Shown here: positions 8,919-20,624 of the stretch, one piece after another
How the letters are laid out: each line of letters opens with the position of its first letter
Numbering within the stretch: position 1 is the first letter of the stretch
Assembly: GCA_037693485.1 (NCBI GenBank)
Contig: CM075347.1
Location: 143,357,501 to 143,421,500 of the forward strand
Source: Kitagawia praeruptora
Lineage: Eukaryota > Streptophyta > Magnoliopsida > Apiales > Apiaceae
DNA: 64,000 bases
Direction: 5' to 3'
Translations under genes and position numbers: made by a program
Notes under the pieces: generated by a model
What the model was told of the DNA's origin: nothing
Seen by the model: the letters and a program-made list of their open reading frames with translations, nothing else
Databases searched by the model: none

Positions 8919-10547
8919 TGACAAGGCTGTCGCGTGCCTATCAAATAATAATATCTAACAAATCCTTCTAACTATGTAGTAGGGTAAGTCAGAGTCGATC
9001 CCACAGAGACAAACGTATCAATCACTAGTTGTTTCTGATTTAATTCGGCTAAGCAAGTAACACAATAAATATTGAGAGATTATTAAACTAATTTTATACT
9101 AAAGGGAATTGTGTTTGTATTAATCAAATATTAAAAATATCCAGAATTAAGTGTCCCCGCTAGCATGAATTGATGCAATTGTGAATTCCCGCCCCAATTA
9201 ATCGTACGCTGCTCAACAGGAAAGATGCGCCCTATAAATACCAATAACCTCTCTCGAGTATTAATGGCTTCTCTTAAAATACAATCAATCCTATTCTCAT
9301 GGTATCATGTAATTTAGAGACATTAATTACAGCACCCTAAATTCCTAACAATCCATTCTACCTATTCTCATGGAGAATTTCATGTTCTTACTGGATAAAT
9401 CACAACCCTCTAATCCAACTCTCGTTGATAATTAGATATTGGTTCAAACAATACACATAATCACATCTGATTTGTAATTGCTAATTAAAACAACTCAATA
9501 AGCAAGAGCAATTAAACAATCAAATTGGGGGAATTGGGAAATTCACACATCAATCATAACTAGGGTTCTACTTAACCCTAGATTAATTATCTACTCACTC
9601 ATGATTGAATTAATAAAACAAGAATTAATAATTGAACACATAATTATAAGAATAGAAGAAAAACCTTTAATCTTGATCTTCAAAGAAAATAAATATTCTC
9701 CCAAAAATCTCCAGAAGAAAGTGTTTACAAAGTTGTGTCTAATAATATTTTTTCCGATCCCCCCGATTCTAAAACTTCCCAGTGTTTTTATCTCTCGTTA
9801 CAAGGCTAAAATCCTTCTCCTAATTAAATTCGAGGCCCACTATTTTTACAATTAAAATCATGTACAGGAACAAATTAGCATGCTCAGAAATAAAAAAACT
9901 GTGTGGGACCAAATTTGTTTGTTGCACGCATCCAAGTAATACACGGCAGGTTTGTAATTTTATTTAGGAGACTAGTACTCGCGCCTGCAGAACTGTCAAC
10001 CACTCTCCCCAGACGCGCGTACGCGGCACGCGCCAGAGTCTTCGTATAACAGCACGCGCGTGAGTGGCCAGCAACAGGTGGGCGCGTGGATTGGGTGTCC
10101 TGTAAGAAGGAAAGTAGTAAAAACGAGTATTTGTTTACAGAGATTTCTGCATGGACATCATGATTTGTGCATGCCCCACATGAATTTCCTGTTCTCTTCT
10201 TCTCTTTTTATTTTTTTTTCACACGGCAGTTCCAAAAAGTGCACGGCCATCAATATTTTCCTGTCCCCTGTTTCAAAGTGGCACCTGTTGATCACAAAAT
10301 TCTGCTCCAAAATGCTTAGAAACGAACCAAAATTTCATCCTTTCTCCTCATAAATTCATAAAATCATTTCTTCGAATTAAAAACACCGTAAAATCATCAA
10401 ATAATGTCAAATCCCTTCCAACTTGGCATTTATTTATTTCCTGCAACAAACTCAAATAAAACTAATTAAATATACACGATTATTCACAAAAGCACCATAA
10501 ATGTGGGAATAAAATCCTATAAAATATATGTAAAATACACTCTATCA
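8919..10547 (-). repeat. Gypsy 3' LTR (left)
   Basis: 1,629 bp, beginning TGACAAGGCTG and ending CTCTATCA on the plus strand. The partner at 31988-33616 has the same length, and I saw no difference when comparing them by eye. Identity this high means the element inserted recently or the LTRs were homogenised. Confidence 0.95.
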
Positions 10548-10562
10548 AATATCCCCACACTT
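10548..10562 (-). other. Polypurine tract of gypsy element
   Basis: The minus strand reads AAGTGTGGGGATATT directly upstream of the 3' LTR. The core AAGTGTGGGGA occurs twice more in the 3' tail (11254-11264 and 12201-12211). Confidence 0.85.
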
Positions 10563-12392
10563 AGCACTTTGCGCGTCCTCGTGCAAACTAACATAATAAT
10601 ACTATACTAACTAATTAGTACCACTTCCGTAGGTGATCACGGTTGCATTTAACATATGCAACAAGTCCTTTAAACCCCTAGGTAGCCCTAGTGGACGAGT
10701 AAGGTCTCGTGAGGGTTTATAGTGAATATACCCACAAAATTCATCCAACCATGCAAAAGATTAATGCCAACACAACACCACACACACAAATCCTCTCATG
10801 CCACATCAGCTTAAGAATCAAAATGAAAATGCAATGCCTTGGTGTCTAAAGTGCAAATATCCACATAGTCTACTCAAAGAAGATGCAATAAGATCATAGA
10901 AATTCATGTCAAATGTAAGAATAGGTTGGTAAACATGCTAAGCACACAGGAGTACATCTTTGAGACAAAATCTGGGATCTCCTATGCTAAAAGCAAAAAC
11001 TCACCGTTCACTCACAAAGAATATTCACTCAAAACAATTGGTAAGTGTTTCACTCAACTCCAACAATATCATAAACATGCTTCGTCCTTGTTATCAATCT
11101 AACCTTTAACGCAACATACATCATCAATGACAATCAAAAGGTCTTTGTTAAGGTTGTAACGGGGCTAGGGACAAGGTATGTCAAGAAAGCCAAAGAAGGT
11201 TAAGTCAAAAGCTAGTACCTGACAATAAAATTCAAACAACTCCCATACTTTCATCCCCACACTTGAACTTTTATTTATAAACAACTTGACTAGTCGAATC
11301 AAAGTAGGATCACAAAAGCTAAGAATGCTCTCAAATTATTATATTTTTTTCTTTTTCTGAATTTTTCTTTTTTTTTTCTTTTTTTTTCTTTTTCTTTTTT
11401 TTTTCAAAGAGAGCTAATAACAAGCAAGAACAATGATCCATTAATATTTTACACATTCCGACTAACATGTACACAACCCGACTCAAAATTTCCCCAAAGT
11501 TATGATCATCAGTACCCCCTTTATGCACACCTTATTACTCCCTTAAGAACAATACTAGCCTTTAACAATTGGGTTCAAATTCAATGTAAGGCCAATACAA
11601 GAAAAGGATATATGGCAAGTACATGGTGTGTCACCGAAAAAACAAGATTAGGCTCAAAGGGTTAACTAATGGATCATGTATAAATGGTTTGGATATATGG
11701 GAAATATGAGGTTATACCTAATTGCCTTTATCATGTTATCATCAATTAATGTCATGCATCTTAAGAAAGACCTCAAGCAAGTACTAGCAATGCAAACGAC
11801 AAGTGGACACTCAAGCAAACGAAAAATCATGCAAAAGATATGCATATAGGCTCAAAATCTCACTTGGTGTGACAAAGCATAATCAATCCCAAATAACAGT
11901 CTCTCTAACGCACCTACTTGTATTCAAAGCATATAGACCAAATTACCTTGCACATATTCATGTCATTCTAATCACTTAGCACATTCAAAAAGTCTACTAG
12001 TTTCTACTTGCTAGTGTAAGTGTGTGCACAAGAACATCACATATCACTTCTCAAACAAAAGCATCCATAAACACAAGATTCCTACGCATGCATGAGTGCA
12101 ATTAGCAAAATACAACAACTAATCAAATTGCATGGCTAGAATTATTTTTGGTATTTTTCATTTTTAAATTTTTTTTTTTTTACTACAAGCACCAAGCACA
12201 TCCCCACACTTAAATGTGGCAATGTCCTCAATGGCACAATACTAAGAATATCAACTAATAACAAGAAGGAAAGAAATACTCCCCTATGCCGAAGCATGAA
12301 GTGCACCAGTCCTCCACAATATACAGAATCCATGGGTTGCCTCCCAAGTAGCGCATTTGTTTAACGTCGTTAGCCCGACACCGACTCATCAA
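10563..12392 (-). other. Gypsy 3' tail between pol and 3' LTR, non-coding
   Basis: About 1.8 kb with no supported ORF. It contains a long T-rich tract at 11340-11405 and two extra copies of the polypurine core. In Athila elements this region can carry an env-like gene; no such coding sequence is visible here. Confidence 0.7.
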
Positions 12393-15191
12393 TCAATCAG
12401 CAGAAGGAGAAGACAACAGAATATCCACCTCCTCGTTAATTGGTTCACCAGCTCTATAGTGCTTTACTCTTTGCCCATTCACCTTGAATGACTCTCCATG
12501 GCTATTCATCAATTCAACTGCACCATAGGGAAAAACCTTGCGTACCTTGAACGGACCCGACCACCTAGAACGCAATTTTCCGGGAAATAGTCTCAACCTC
12601 GAATTAAATAGAAGAACTAGCTCCCCTTCCTTGAATTCTCTTCGTAACAGCCCTTTGTCATGCCACTTCTTTGTTTTCTCTTTGTAAAGCTTAGAACTTT
12701 CATAAGCCTCAAAACGAAGCTCATCTAGCTCATTAAGTTGTAGAAGTCTCTTCTCACCTGCTGCTAACATATCAAAATTCAGACCTTTGATAGCCCAAAA
12801 TGCACGGTGCTCTAACTCTACGGGAAGATGGCATGCTTTTCCATAAACCAATCTATACGGAGTTGTCCCAATAGGTGTCTTAAACGCAGTTCTATAAGCC
12901 CAAAGTGCATCATCAAGCTTCATAGACCAATCCTTCCTTGATTTTGCGACTGTCTTCTCCAAGATATTCTTTATTTCACGGTTAGAGATCTCCACCTGAC
13001 CACTGGTTTGGGGATGATAAGAAAGTCCCACCTTATGATAAACTCCATATTTCTTCAACATTGCTTCAAAACGATTTTCGAGAAAATGCTTTCCTCCATC
13101 ACTAATCAAAATCCTTGGCACTCCAAATCTAGGAAAAATCGTCTTCTTAAAGAACTTGCTCACAACACGAGCATCATTAGTGGGAGATGCAATGGCTTCA
13201 ACCCATTTCGAGACGTAATCCACAGCTACCAAGATATACCTGTTCTTAAAAGATGGAGGGAATGGTCCCATGAAATCTACTCCCCACACATCGAAAAGCT
13301 CCACTTCAAGAATGCTATTGAGAGGCATCTCATTGCGCCTTGAAATATTCCCCGTTCTTTGGCAACGATCACAAGAATGAACATATTGGTGGACATCTTT
13401 AAAAAGAGTTGGCCAATAAAAACCGCACTGAAGAATCTTTGCAGTAGTTTTCGTAGTACTTGCATGACCACCACTTGGCAAATCGTGACAGTGTGAGATT
13501 ATAGAGGCAATCTCATTATACGGAACACATCTTCTAATAACTCCATCTGCACAAGATTTATAGAGAAAAGGATCATCCCAAAAGTGCTTCCTCACATCAT
13601 AGAAAAATTTCTTCTTTTGCTGTGACGAGTAACCATGAGGAACAGTTCCACTAGCTAAGAAATTAGCTATGTCAGCATACCAAGGAACCTCTAGACTTGC
13701 AAGAGAAAGTAGATGATCGTCAGGAAAAGAATCATCAATTGGAGTAGATTTACCATCATCCGCATCAAGAGTAAGGCGTGAAAGATGATCAGCAACCACG
13801 TTCTCAGCCCCTTTCTTATCTTTAATCTCTAAGTCAAATTCTTGGAGAAGCAAAATCCAACGAATCAGACGAGGTTTATCATCCTTCTTACTCATCAAGT
13901 ATCTCAAAGCTGCATGATCAGTGTGAACAATAACCTTCGAACCAACGAGATAAGATCGAAATTTTTCCATAGAATACACCACTGCTAGCAATTCTTTCTC
14001 CGTTGTTGCATAATTAATCTGAGCCCCATCCAAGGTCTTGCTTGTATAGTAAATAGCATGCAGCTTTCCATCTTTCCTTTGGCCTAGGACTGCACCAATA
14101 GCTTGATCACTAGCATCACACATGATCTCAAATGGTAGACTCCAATCTGGTGGTTGCATAATTGGAGCAGAGACAAGAGCTTTCTTTAACGTTTCAAAAG
14201 CCTCAACACAAGCATCAGTGAACACAAAAGGTACCTCCTTACCCAAGAGCTCGGTAAGAGGTCGAGCAATCTTCGAAAAATCTTTTATGAAGCGGCGATA
14301 GAATCCCACATGACCCAGAAAACTTCTTATCCCCTTGACTGAAGTAGGGTGTGGTAAACGTTCAACAACCTCGACCTTGGCTTTATCAACTTCAATGCCT
14401 CTCTTCGAAACAACATGACCCAGAACAACTCCCTCTTGTACCATAAAGTGGCATTTTTCCCAATTGAGAATGAGATTAACTTCTTGACATCTATGAAGCA
14501 CCTTCTCCAAGTTATGTAAGCATGCATCAAAAGAAGTTCCACCAACTGAGAAGTCATCCATAAAAACCTCCATAATGTCTTCAATGAAATCTGAGAAAAT
14601 TGCCATCATACATCTCTGAAAAGTGGGAGGAGCACAACATAGACCAAACGGCATTCTGCGGTATGCAAATGTACCATAGGGACATGTGAAAGTCGTCTTT
14701 TCTTGATCATTTGGATGGATAGGAATCTGAAAGAAACCTGAATATCCATCTAAGAAGCAGAAGTAAGAATGTTTTGCCAATCTTTCAAGCATTTGATCAA
14801 TAAAAGGGAGAGGAAAATGATCTTTCCTTGTGGCCTTATTCAATTTCCGATAATCAATGCACATTCGCCACCCTGTCATAGTTCTAGTAGAAATCAACTC
14901 ACCCTTATCATTCTTCACAACGGTCATTCCTCCTTTCTTTGGAACAACATGCACAGGACTAACCCACTTGCTGTCAGAGATAGGATAGATTATACCTGCA
15001 TCAAGAAGTTTTAAAACCTCCTTTTTGACCACCTCCATCATATTAGGATTGAGTCTCCGTTGAGGCTCAATAGAAGAAGCTTGCTCATCTTCCAAAATAA
15101 TCTTATGCATGCAGAATGATGGATTAATGCCCTTGATATCATCAATGGAATACCCAATAACATTTTTATATTTTCTCAAGACCGTGAGCAA
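12393..15191 (-). CDS. Gypsy pol: reverse transcriptase, RNase H, integrase
   Basis: A 932-codon frame. RT lies at about residues 45-235, with 'WRMCIDYRKLNKAT' and the catalytic box 'FMDD' at residues 210-213 (usually YMDD or YVDD; F is tolerated in plant gypsy). RNase H follows with 'MCDASDQAIGAVLGQ' and 'TTEKELLAVVY' (about 350-430). Integrase has the zinc finger 'HDLPSGGH..CDRCQ' (about 565-610), then DDE positions in 'VDFMGP', 'ISDGGKHF' and 'GQVEISNREIK'. The C-terminus carries 'FPGKLRSRWSGPF'. It is in the same frame as the protease ORF, from which a single TAG separates it; its first codon is TTG, not a real start. It makes and integrates the cDNA. Confidence 0.92.
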   Translation of the reverse strand: MLTVLRKYKNVIGYSIDDIKGINPSFCMHKIILEDEQASSIEPQRRLNPNMMEVVKKEVLKLLDAGIIYPISDSKWVSPVHVVPKKGGMTVVKNDKGELISTRTMTGWRMCIDYRKLNKATRKDHFPLPFIDQMLERLAKHSYFCFLDGYSGFFQIPIHPNDQEKTTFTCPYGTFAYRRMPFGLCCAPPTFQRCMMAIFSDFIEDIMEVFMDDFSVGGTSFDACLHNLEKVLHRCQEVNLILNWEKCHFMVQEGVVLGHVVSKRGIEVDKAKVEVVERLPHPTSVKGIRSFLGHVGFYRRFIKDFSKIARPLTELLGKEVPFVFTDACVEAFETLKKALVSAPIMQPPDWSLPFEIMCDASDQAIGAVLGQRKDGKLHAIYYTSKTLDGAQINYATTEKELLAVVYSMEKFRSYLVGSKVIVHTDHAALRYLMSKKDDKPRLIRWILLLQEFDLEIKDKKGAENVVADHLSRLTLDADDGKSTPIDDSFPDDHLLSLASLEVPWYADIANFLASGTVPHGYSSQQKKKFFYDVRKHFWDDPFLYKSCADGVIRRCVPYNEIASIISHCHDLPSGGHASTTKTTAKILQCGFYWPTLFKDVHQYVHSCDRCQRTGNISRRNEMPLNSILEVELFDVWGVDFMGPFPPSFKNRYILVAVDYVSKWVEAIASPTNDARVVSKFFKKTIFPRFGVPRILISDGGKHFLENRFEAMLKKYGVYHKVGLSYHPQTSGQVEISNREIKNILEKTVAKSRKDWSMKLDDALWAYRTAFKTPIGTTPYRLVYGKACHLPVELEHRAFWAIKGLNFDMLAAGEKRLLQLNELDELRFEAYESSKLYKEKTKKWHDKGLLRREFKEGELVLLFNSRLRLFPGKLRSRWSGPFKVRKVFPYGAVELMNSHGESFKVNGQRVKHYRAGEPINEEVDILLSSPSAD

Positions 15192-15998
15192 CTACTCAAT
15201 TTGAATGTCATCAAGCTCAGAATTAACAATGATAGGATATGATTCATTAGGGCCCATAAACACATATTTCAAAGATGCAGGTAATGGTTTCAGTTCTACC
15301 TTAGGAGGCGTGGAACTCTCCTTAACTTCCTCATGCTGTAGCACATTAGAATGTTCATGCTTATATGTAGGTGCTGCATCCAAAAGCTTCTCGTAACCCT
15401 GACACTCTCCATTTTCTTCATCAACATTACCCTCAAGAACAGCTTGAAGTGGATCCTCAGATAAAAGAATTTTGGCTTTCATGTCGATCACTTCCTCTAG
15501 TGCATCAACCCTATTCACAAACTCATCTGTAGAAGGATGTCCCAGTGTACTTTGCAGCTTGAATTCCATCTTCTCTTCGCCTACCTCAAAAGAAATCCTT
15601 CCATTTTTCATGTCAATGATAGCTCCAGCTGTTGCTAAGAAAGGCCTCCCAAGAATGATAGGAATATTTGCATCTTCTTCCATTTCCATGACAACAAAAT
15701 CACATGGAATATAAAACTTTCCTACCTTAAGGGGCACATCTTCAAGAATTCCAAGTGGAAATTTCACACTTCTGTCTGCCAGTTGTAGAGAGATACGTGT
15801 GGGTTTTAGTTCACCCATCTGAAGCTGTTCACAAATCGACAAAGGCATCAAACTGACACTTGCTCCAAGATCACACAAAGCTCTTTTTATTTCGACATCC
15901 CCAAGCTGAACAGGAATAGAGTAGCTACCTGGATCCGCTAACTTCTTCGGAAGATGGCACTGCACTCTGCCGTTAATGAGATGGTAGAGCTTTCTTCA
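15192..15998 (-). CDS. Gypsy aspartic protease region of pol
   Basis: The frame encodes the retropepsin motif 'CDLGASVSLMP' with catalytic D-L-G-A, then 'ILGRPFLATAGAIID', typical of plant gypsy protease, and an acidic linker. It ends 'DDIQIE' with TAG at 15192-15194 and continues in the same frame into RT. Towards gag, the protease frame is offset from the gag frame: the gag frame runs on through 'LTAECSAIF' and then stops, while the protease frame carries 'PKKLADPGSYSIP'. A small deletion just before 'KKLADPG' is therefore likely. A polyprotein cannot be made without shifting frame. Confidence 0.85.
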
Positions 15999-16003
15999 AT
16001 TTT
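15999..16003. repeat. LARD target-site duplication, left copy
   Basis: The sequence atttt immediately before the LARD 5' LTR is repeated exactly at 30155-30159. Confidence 0.9.
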
Positions 16004-16766
16004 TGTAATAACCCGGATTTTTCAAGAAATGATTTTGTTATTATTTCTATAATAATAATATTGTTTTCCTAAAATGAGGAGGATTTTTTTTTTTATTATT
16101 TTATTATTCAATTATTTAATTATTTTTGGTTAGTGGAGCCTGGTGCTCCTATTTAAAATTTTATTGACTGAGTGGATACCCCGAGTCAATAGTTTATTTG
16201 TGCAAAGATTTAATTTTGGAATGTGAAATTATTCAGTAAAGATTTTATTTTAAATTATTGAATAATTTAGAGATTTTAAAATCCTTAGAAAATGATTATT
16301 TGTAATTATTTGGGGATTTACAAAAATTACTCGATTAATATATAAAATCGGGAATTTGAGATTTTACTAAAACAATAGTGTTTTTAGTATTTTAATAAAG
16401 CCCTGTAAATTGTGATTTATGAATCACAATTATTATTTTTATGAATTGTTTTTTATAAATTTTTAACATTTGTAAAATGCATATCAAATTAGAAAATTTA
16501 GATTTAATTCTAATTCTTTCGCCAAAAGTCTTTAAAAATATTCTAGTATTTAATTATGCTAAAAAAATTTTATTTTTACAAATTAGAGTTATTAGTGTAA
16601 AATATTAATTAAAGTGTGTAGTAATTAAATGTATCGCTTTTTAAATTGTGTTGGGCTTGAGGCCCATTAGGTTTTCAACACAGCTCATATACATACCAGA
16701 TACGCACATAAAAACACACACAGCCGCACAAACAAGAACGACGGGGAGAGAAAAGAGATTGGGAAG

Positions 16767-16769
<3 letters not shown>

Positions 16770-16812
<43 letters not shown>
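16770..16812 (+). repeat. (GA)n microsatellite in LARD 5' LTR
   Basis: About 21 GA units. The equivalent tract in the 3' LTR is a few units longer (25000-25047). Just downstream is an ATG-led open stretch of about 55 codons ('MMKEDHPPSFLQFK') ending at a GTATAA site, which may be a transcribed leader feature. Confidence 0.85.
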
Positions 16813-16815
<3 letters not shown>

Positions 16816-17922
16816 AGATGATGAAGGAGGATCATCCTCCCTCTTTTCTACAATTCAAAGTCAGCCAAGGGAGAGGAGAGGAAGGAGTGAAGGCTTGCTT
16901 GTTTCGGCCATGGAAGAAGATGAAGGTGGAGAAGATGATGAATAGTGGTGTTCTTGAGTTTTGGTTGATTAAAGAGGTATAAAATCTTTGTTTCAAACTT
17001 TGATTTTGTGTTTAATTAACGAGCATAAGTAGTAGTAGTTAGCAGATTTTCAAGGTTTTTAAGAGTATATTATTGTTTAGTAGTGTTTAATAAATGAATT
17101 GATGAAGTGGGTTTGTTTAGAGTAGTATGCAAAACTGTCCAGAATTTTTCAGGGCCTGCCCTGTTTTTGCAAGTGAATTTCGAACCATTTGTGCTCTTTT
17201 CTGGGCAGTAGTGTCTTCATAAAAGTTGTTCTATTTAGAGTCTAGTTTGTGTAGGAGAAAACGGTGCGTCGTTTGAGTTAACGAGTAAGGAGAAAACGAC
17301 GTTTTAGTGAAACCCACGCAGGACACCCGAACCTCTCGGGATTCGCACTTTGGAATTATGTTTCACCTAGTTAAAATCTGTAAATTGGATTGATACTTTT
17401 ATTCAGGATAAAAGAAGGAATTAGAAAGATTTTAGAAAAAGATTTGGGTAAAAATATTGATTTTTCAATTTATTAAAAATGTTTGAATGTCACTGTGTTG
17501 GAAGAAACTGCTCTGTTCTTGAGTTGTATTTGGATGGGTAATTGTCCTAGATGAACTATGTTTTTTTCAGACTAAAAGTTTTATGGTGTGAAGATATTAT
17601 CTTCAGTTTTGGAATCCCAGAGGTCTTGGAGGCAAAGATTAATTTTTCAATTTATGAGAATTTTTAGAATGCAAGGTGCGCGGATTTAATGAACAGTTTA
17701 TGTGTTGAGTTTGGAATAATGATTCACCTAGTTAGAAAATGGTATTGAACTGGAAACTTTTATGAGATCTTTATTTGATATTCAGAAAGAAGCCCATAAA
17801 ATTTGGTGATTTATGATTAATGTTTGGATTTATTAAAAATATTGGAGTATTAATAATTTGGATTATTTTTGGGTTTAATTGTGAGTCCGATTAAATATTC
17901 GGGTTAGTTGTCAAGTAATTGT

Positions 17923-18008
17923 TAAGTGCTAATTGCTAATTGTTAGTTTCCAAATTGTAATTTTTAAATTGTTAAGTGCTAAGTGCTAAGTGCTAAGTGC
18001 TAATTGTT
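17923..18008 (+). repeat. AAGTGCT short tandem repeat
   Basis: The 7-bp unit aagtgct is repeated in direct succession four times, with diverged copies ('aattgct') on either side. The same run appears in the 3' LTR. Confidence 0.85.
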
Positions 18009-18150
18009 ATTGTCATATGAGGTATAGTTATAAGAGTTGGCTTATCGGTAAATGTCTATGTGCTAAATGGTATAAGTCGGGTCGTAGTAATTGTTAGAAG
18101 TCATAAGTGCCAACTACGTGGTGTTGGCTTAAATGTGGACATACCTAGTT

Positions 18151-18230
18151 TACTTTTCCTTATGTGCTAGTTGCCGCATGTCTGGGCGGGTACTTTTCCT
18201 TATGTGCTAGTTGCCGCATGTCCGGGCGGG
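18151..18230 (+). repeat. 40-bp minisatellite, two units
   Basis: The unit begins 'tacttttccttatgtgctag' and ends with 'gggcggg'. There are two copies here and three in the 3' LTR (26385-26504), so copy number differs between two otherwise near-identical LTRs. Confidence 0.92.
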
Positions 18231-20544
18231 TACTTTTCTTATATGTTTACTTTTATGTTGCTGCAAGTTGAGGCAGCTTTTATTTTATCAAAAGCAGGGT
18301 TATAAATTGTTTTGTTGGCATGGAGGGGCTGAGCCCATAGTCCGATAAACGAATACTACATGCCGAAATTTTCTAAAAATCCCCTGCGTTTTAATTTATT
18401 TAACTTATTTGATTTCAAGGGTTTAAAGGTATGATTTGGGTGTTAACTGTTTATGTGCATATGTGTTAAGTGAATTAATTCGAGGATTAAATGTGTCTTG
18501 AGGATTAAATGGGTATTATGAGTCTTTATCGAGGGCTAAGTATGTTTTGAGGATTACTTGTTAATTAACTTGTGACAAGAGTATGTCAATAGTATTATGG
18601 TCAAAAGTGTTAAGTGGAGTTTTGACTAAGTGTTATAATTGTGTAGTGTTATGATATGTTGGTACTAGGAAATGTTCACTTTATATTAGGGGACTCTTCC
18701 CGTGTTGTTTGTTATTACTAAATGTCTTATGTGCATTAAGTGGTATTAGAGTAGTCAACTATAGGGAGGACACCTATAGTTTGACTTTATGATTATTTAG
18801 TGATAATCCCGAGTTGTGTCTACTCGATATACGTGGTATGACTGACACGTACTCTTAACCATTTCAGTACCATTAGGGCGAAATCAAATTGGAGCGACGT
18901 GCATCCAAAAAGGAAGATCGAGACGTCAGGTAAGGTCCATGGAATTACTTGGACGAGGTGCGAAGAATTTGTTCGCGGGTTCTGTTTTCTGCTAAGGACC
19001 AGAGGCAAGTTTATTTACACATACTCTATCGTTCAGAGTATACCTATTTTGAATTATATAAAATGTGCGGAAAAAGGGTTTTCAATCCCTAATTGCGAGT
19101 TTTTAATCTTGTGCTCCTCCTCCCAAATCATTTTATTCTTGACTTTGCTAGCGATATTAAATTATTCTCGTGCAATAATCAAAACCCATGACTTATAATA
19201 CTGTCGATGGACGGTGACATTCTTATGGTTCTACATCTCGATTTATATGTTGTATATTTATAAACTTTTGTAATGTGGTAGAGGACTATATGTTACGAGG
19301 TATATATAGATACATATACGTATATATGGAACTACGTGGTAAAGGCTCCGAGGGTAGAGCATGTATTGAGTTATCGAACTTAGCCCGCGTGGCGGGGCTA
19401 TTTAGTATTGTATGTTTTCGAAAACCCGGGCAAAGCTTTTAAAAAGAATTTCGCAATAATTAACCTAAAGGCAACATCACCAATAAACCAGTGTTTATTT
19501 AATTAATAGATGCTCCTGAAAGCATTTACTAATTAAATAAACCTCATTCTCCTAATTAAATTTATTTAATTAGATGAATATCATTTTCAAAACACTTTCT
19601 TAAAATCACTTTGTCCCGGAGAAATAATAAAACAATTTAATGGAGTGATTCTATCTAGTATATTATTTATCGGAGATAGTTTATTTTCAATACGGATTAA
19701 AGATATTCCAATGGTTATAAATTGGTTACTTTCAGCTTAAACCAGCTAGATTGATATCGATATATGTTACTTGAATGCTTATTAATTATTTCTTATTGAC
19801 CGAGAGTCAGTAGTAGTTATTTGATAAAGTGGCTAAAGTTTGGAGACTGCTGGAGAGATTGCGTCTTGATTTGGATTAGAAACATTCCAAGAGTTGTATT
19901 TGGTTGTTTTGAGGTTATTAAATATTCCAGTATTAATAGTAAATATTATTTGAATATTACTTAATAAATGAATATTAATTTGAGTATTCTTTTAAAAAAG
20001 GGATTATTGATTATTTATTATTTGTTACATAGTAGTCAAATATTTATTAAATACTCTAAGTGTTTTGAAGGTTATAAAACACTATTTAAAGGTTGTCTAA
20101 GGACTTTCATAGTCATTTAAAATATTATATTTTGAATCTATCTAGGTAAGCTACTTTTCAAGAACTTATATTTATATATGGAATTACCCTGTTGTGGTTA
20201 CAAGCTTTAGGCGTACCATTTTCCATGTGTGATCACAAAACCCTGTGTCGAGATTGATATCGGTACAAGTGTATATCTATACTTGAACTCTTTTGAACTC
20301 AAAACATTTTCGAAAACCCCCGGTCAGGTTTTACTCTCTTGCTCGTTTTTCAAGAATTATCGGTCGACTGAGGTCGAACTTCAACTACTCGAATTTTCTA
20401 TCAAAATGATTTTTTTGAAAAGAAAAGAAAAAGGGGACTCTGGCAGGTGTGGGAATCGTTGACGAACGATTCCCGGGATGTGTAAGCGGCCGTGAGCCAG
20501 GCGGTCCATCAATTATTATTCCGGCCCATGTGTTGCCGAAGGAT

Positions 20545-20624
20545 GATTACGGATGTAGTTTTCATCGAGGGTGATTACGGATGTAGTTTTCACTCGGGGA
20601 TAGTTACGGATGTAGTTTCTATCC
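20545..20624 (+). repeat. 28-bp tandem repeat, three units
   Basis: Units start at 20545, 20573 and 20601 with the core 'ttacggatgtagtttt'. The same array occurs in the 3' LTR (offset 8,274). Coding frames through it give no recognisable product. Confidence 0.85.

Noticed and set aside
9601..9855. 84-codon ORF within the gypsy LTR, repeated at 32670-32924
   Set aside because: Lies inside an LTR on the strand opposite the element; composition looks like AT-rich non-coding sequence.
11340..11528. 65-codon minus-strand ORF with a lysine run
   Set aside because: The lysines come from a poly-T/poly-A tract in the gypsy 3' tail.
18899..19198. 99-codon ORF in the LARD LTR, repeated exactly at 27173-27472
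   Set aside because: The repetition is explained by the LTR pair. No domain, start context or conserved motif supports a protein.
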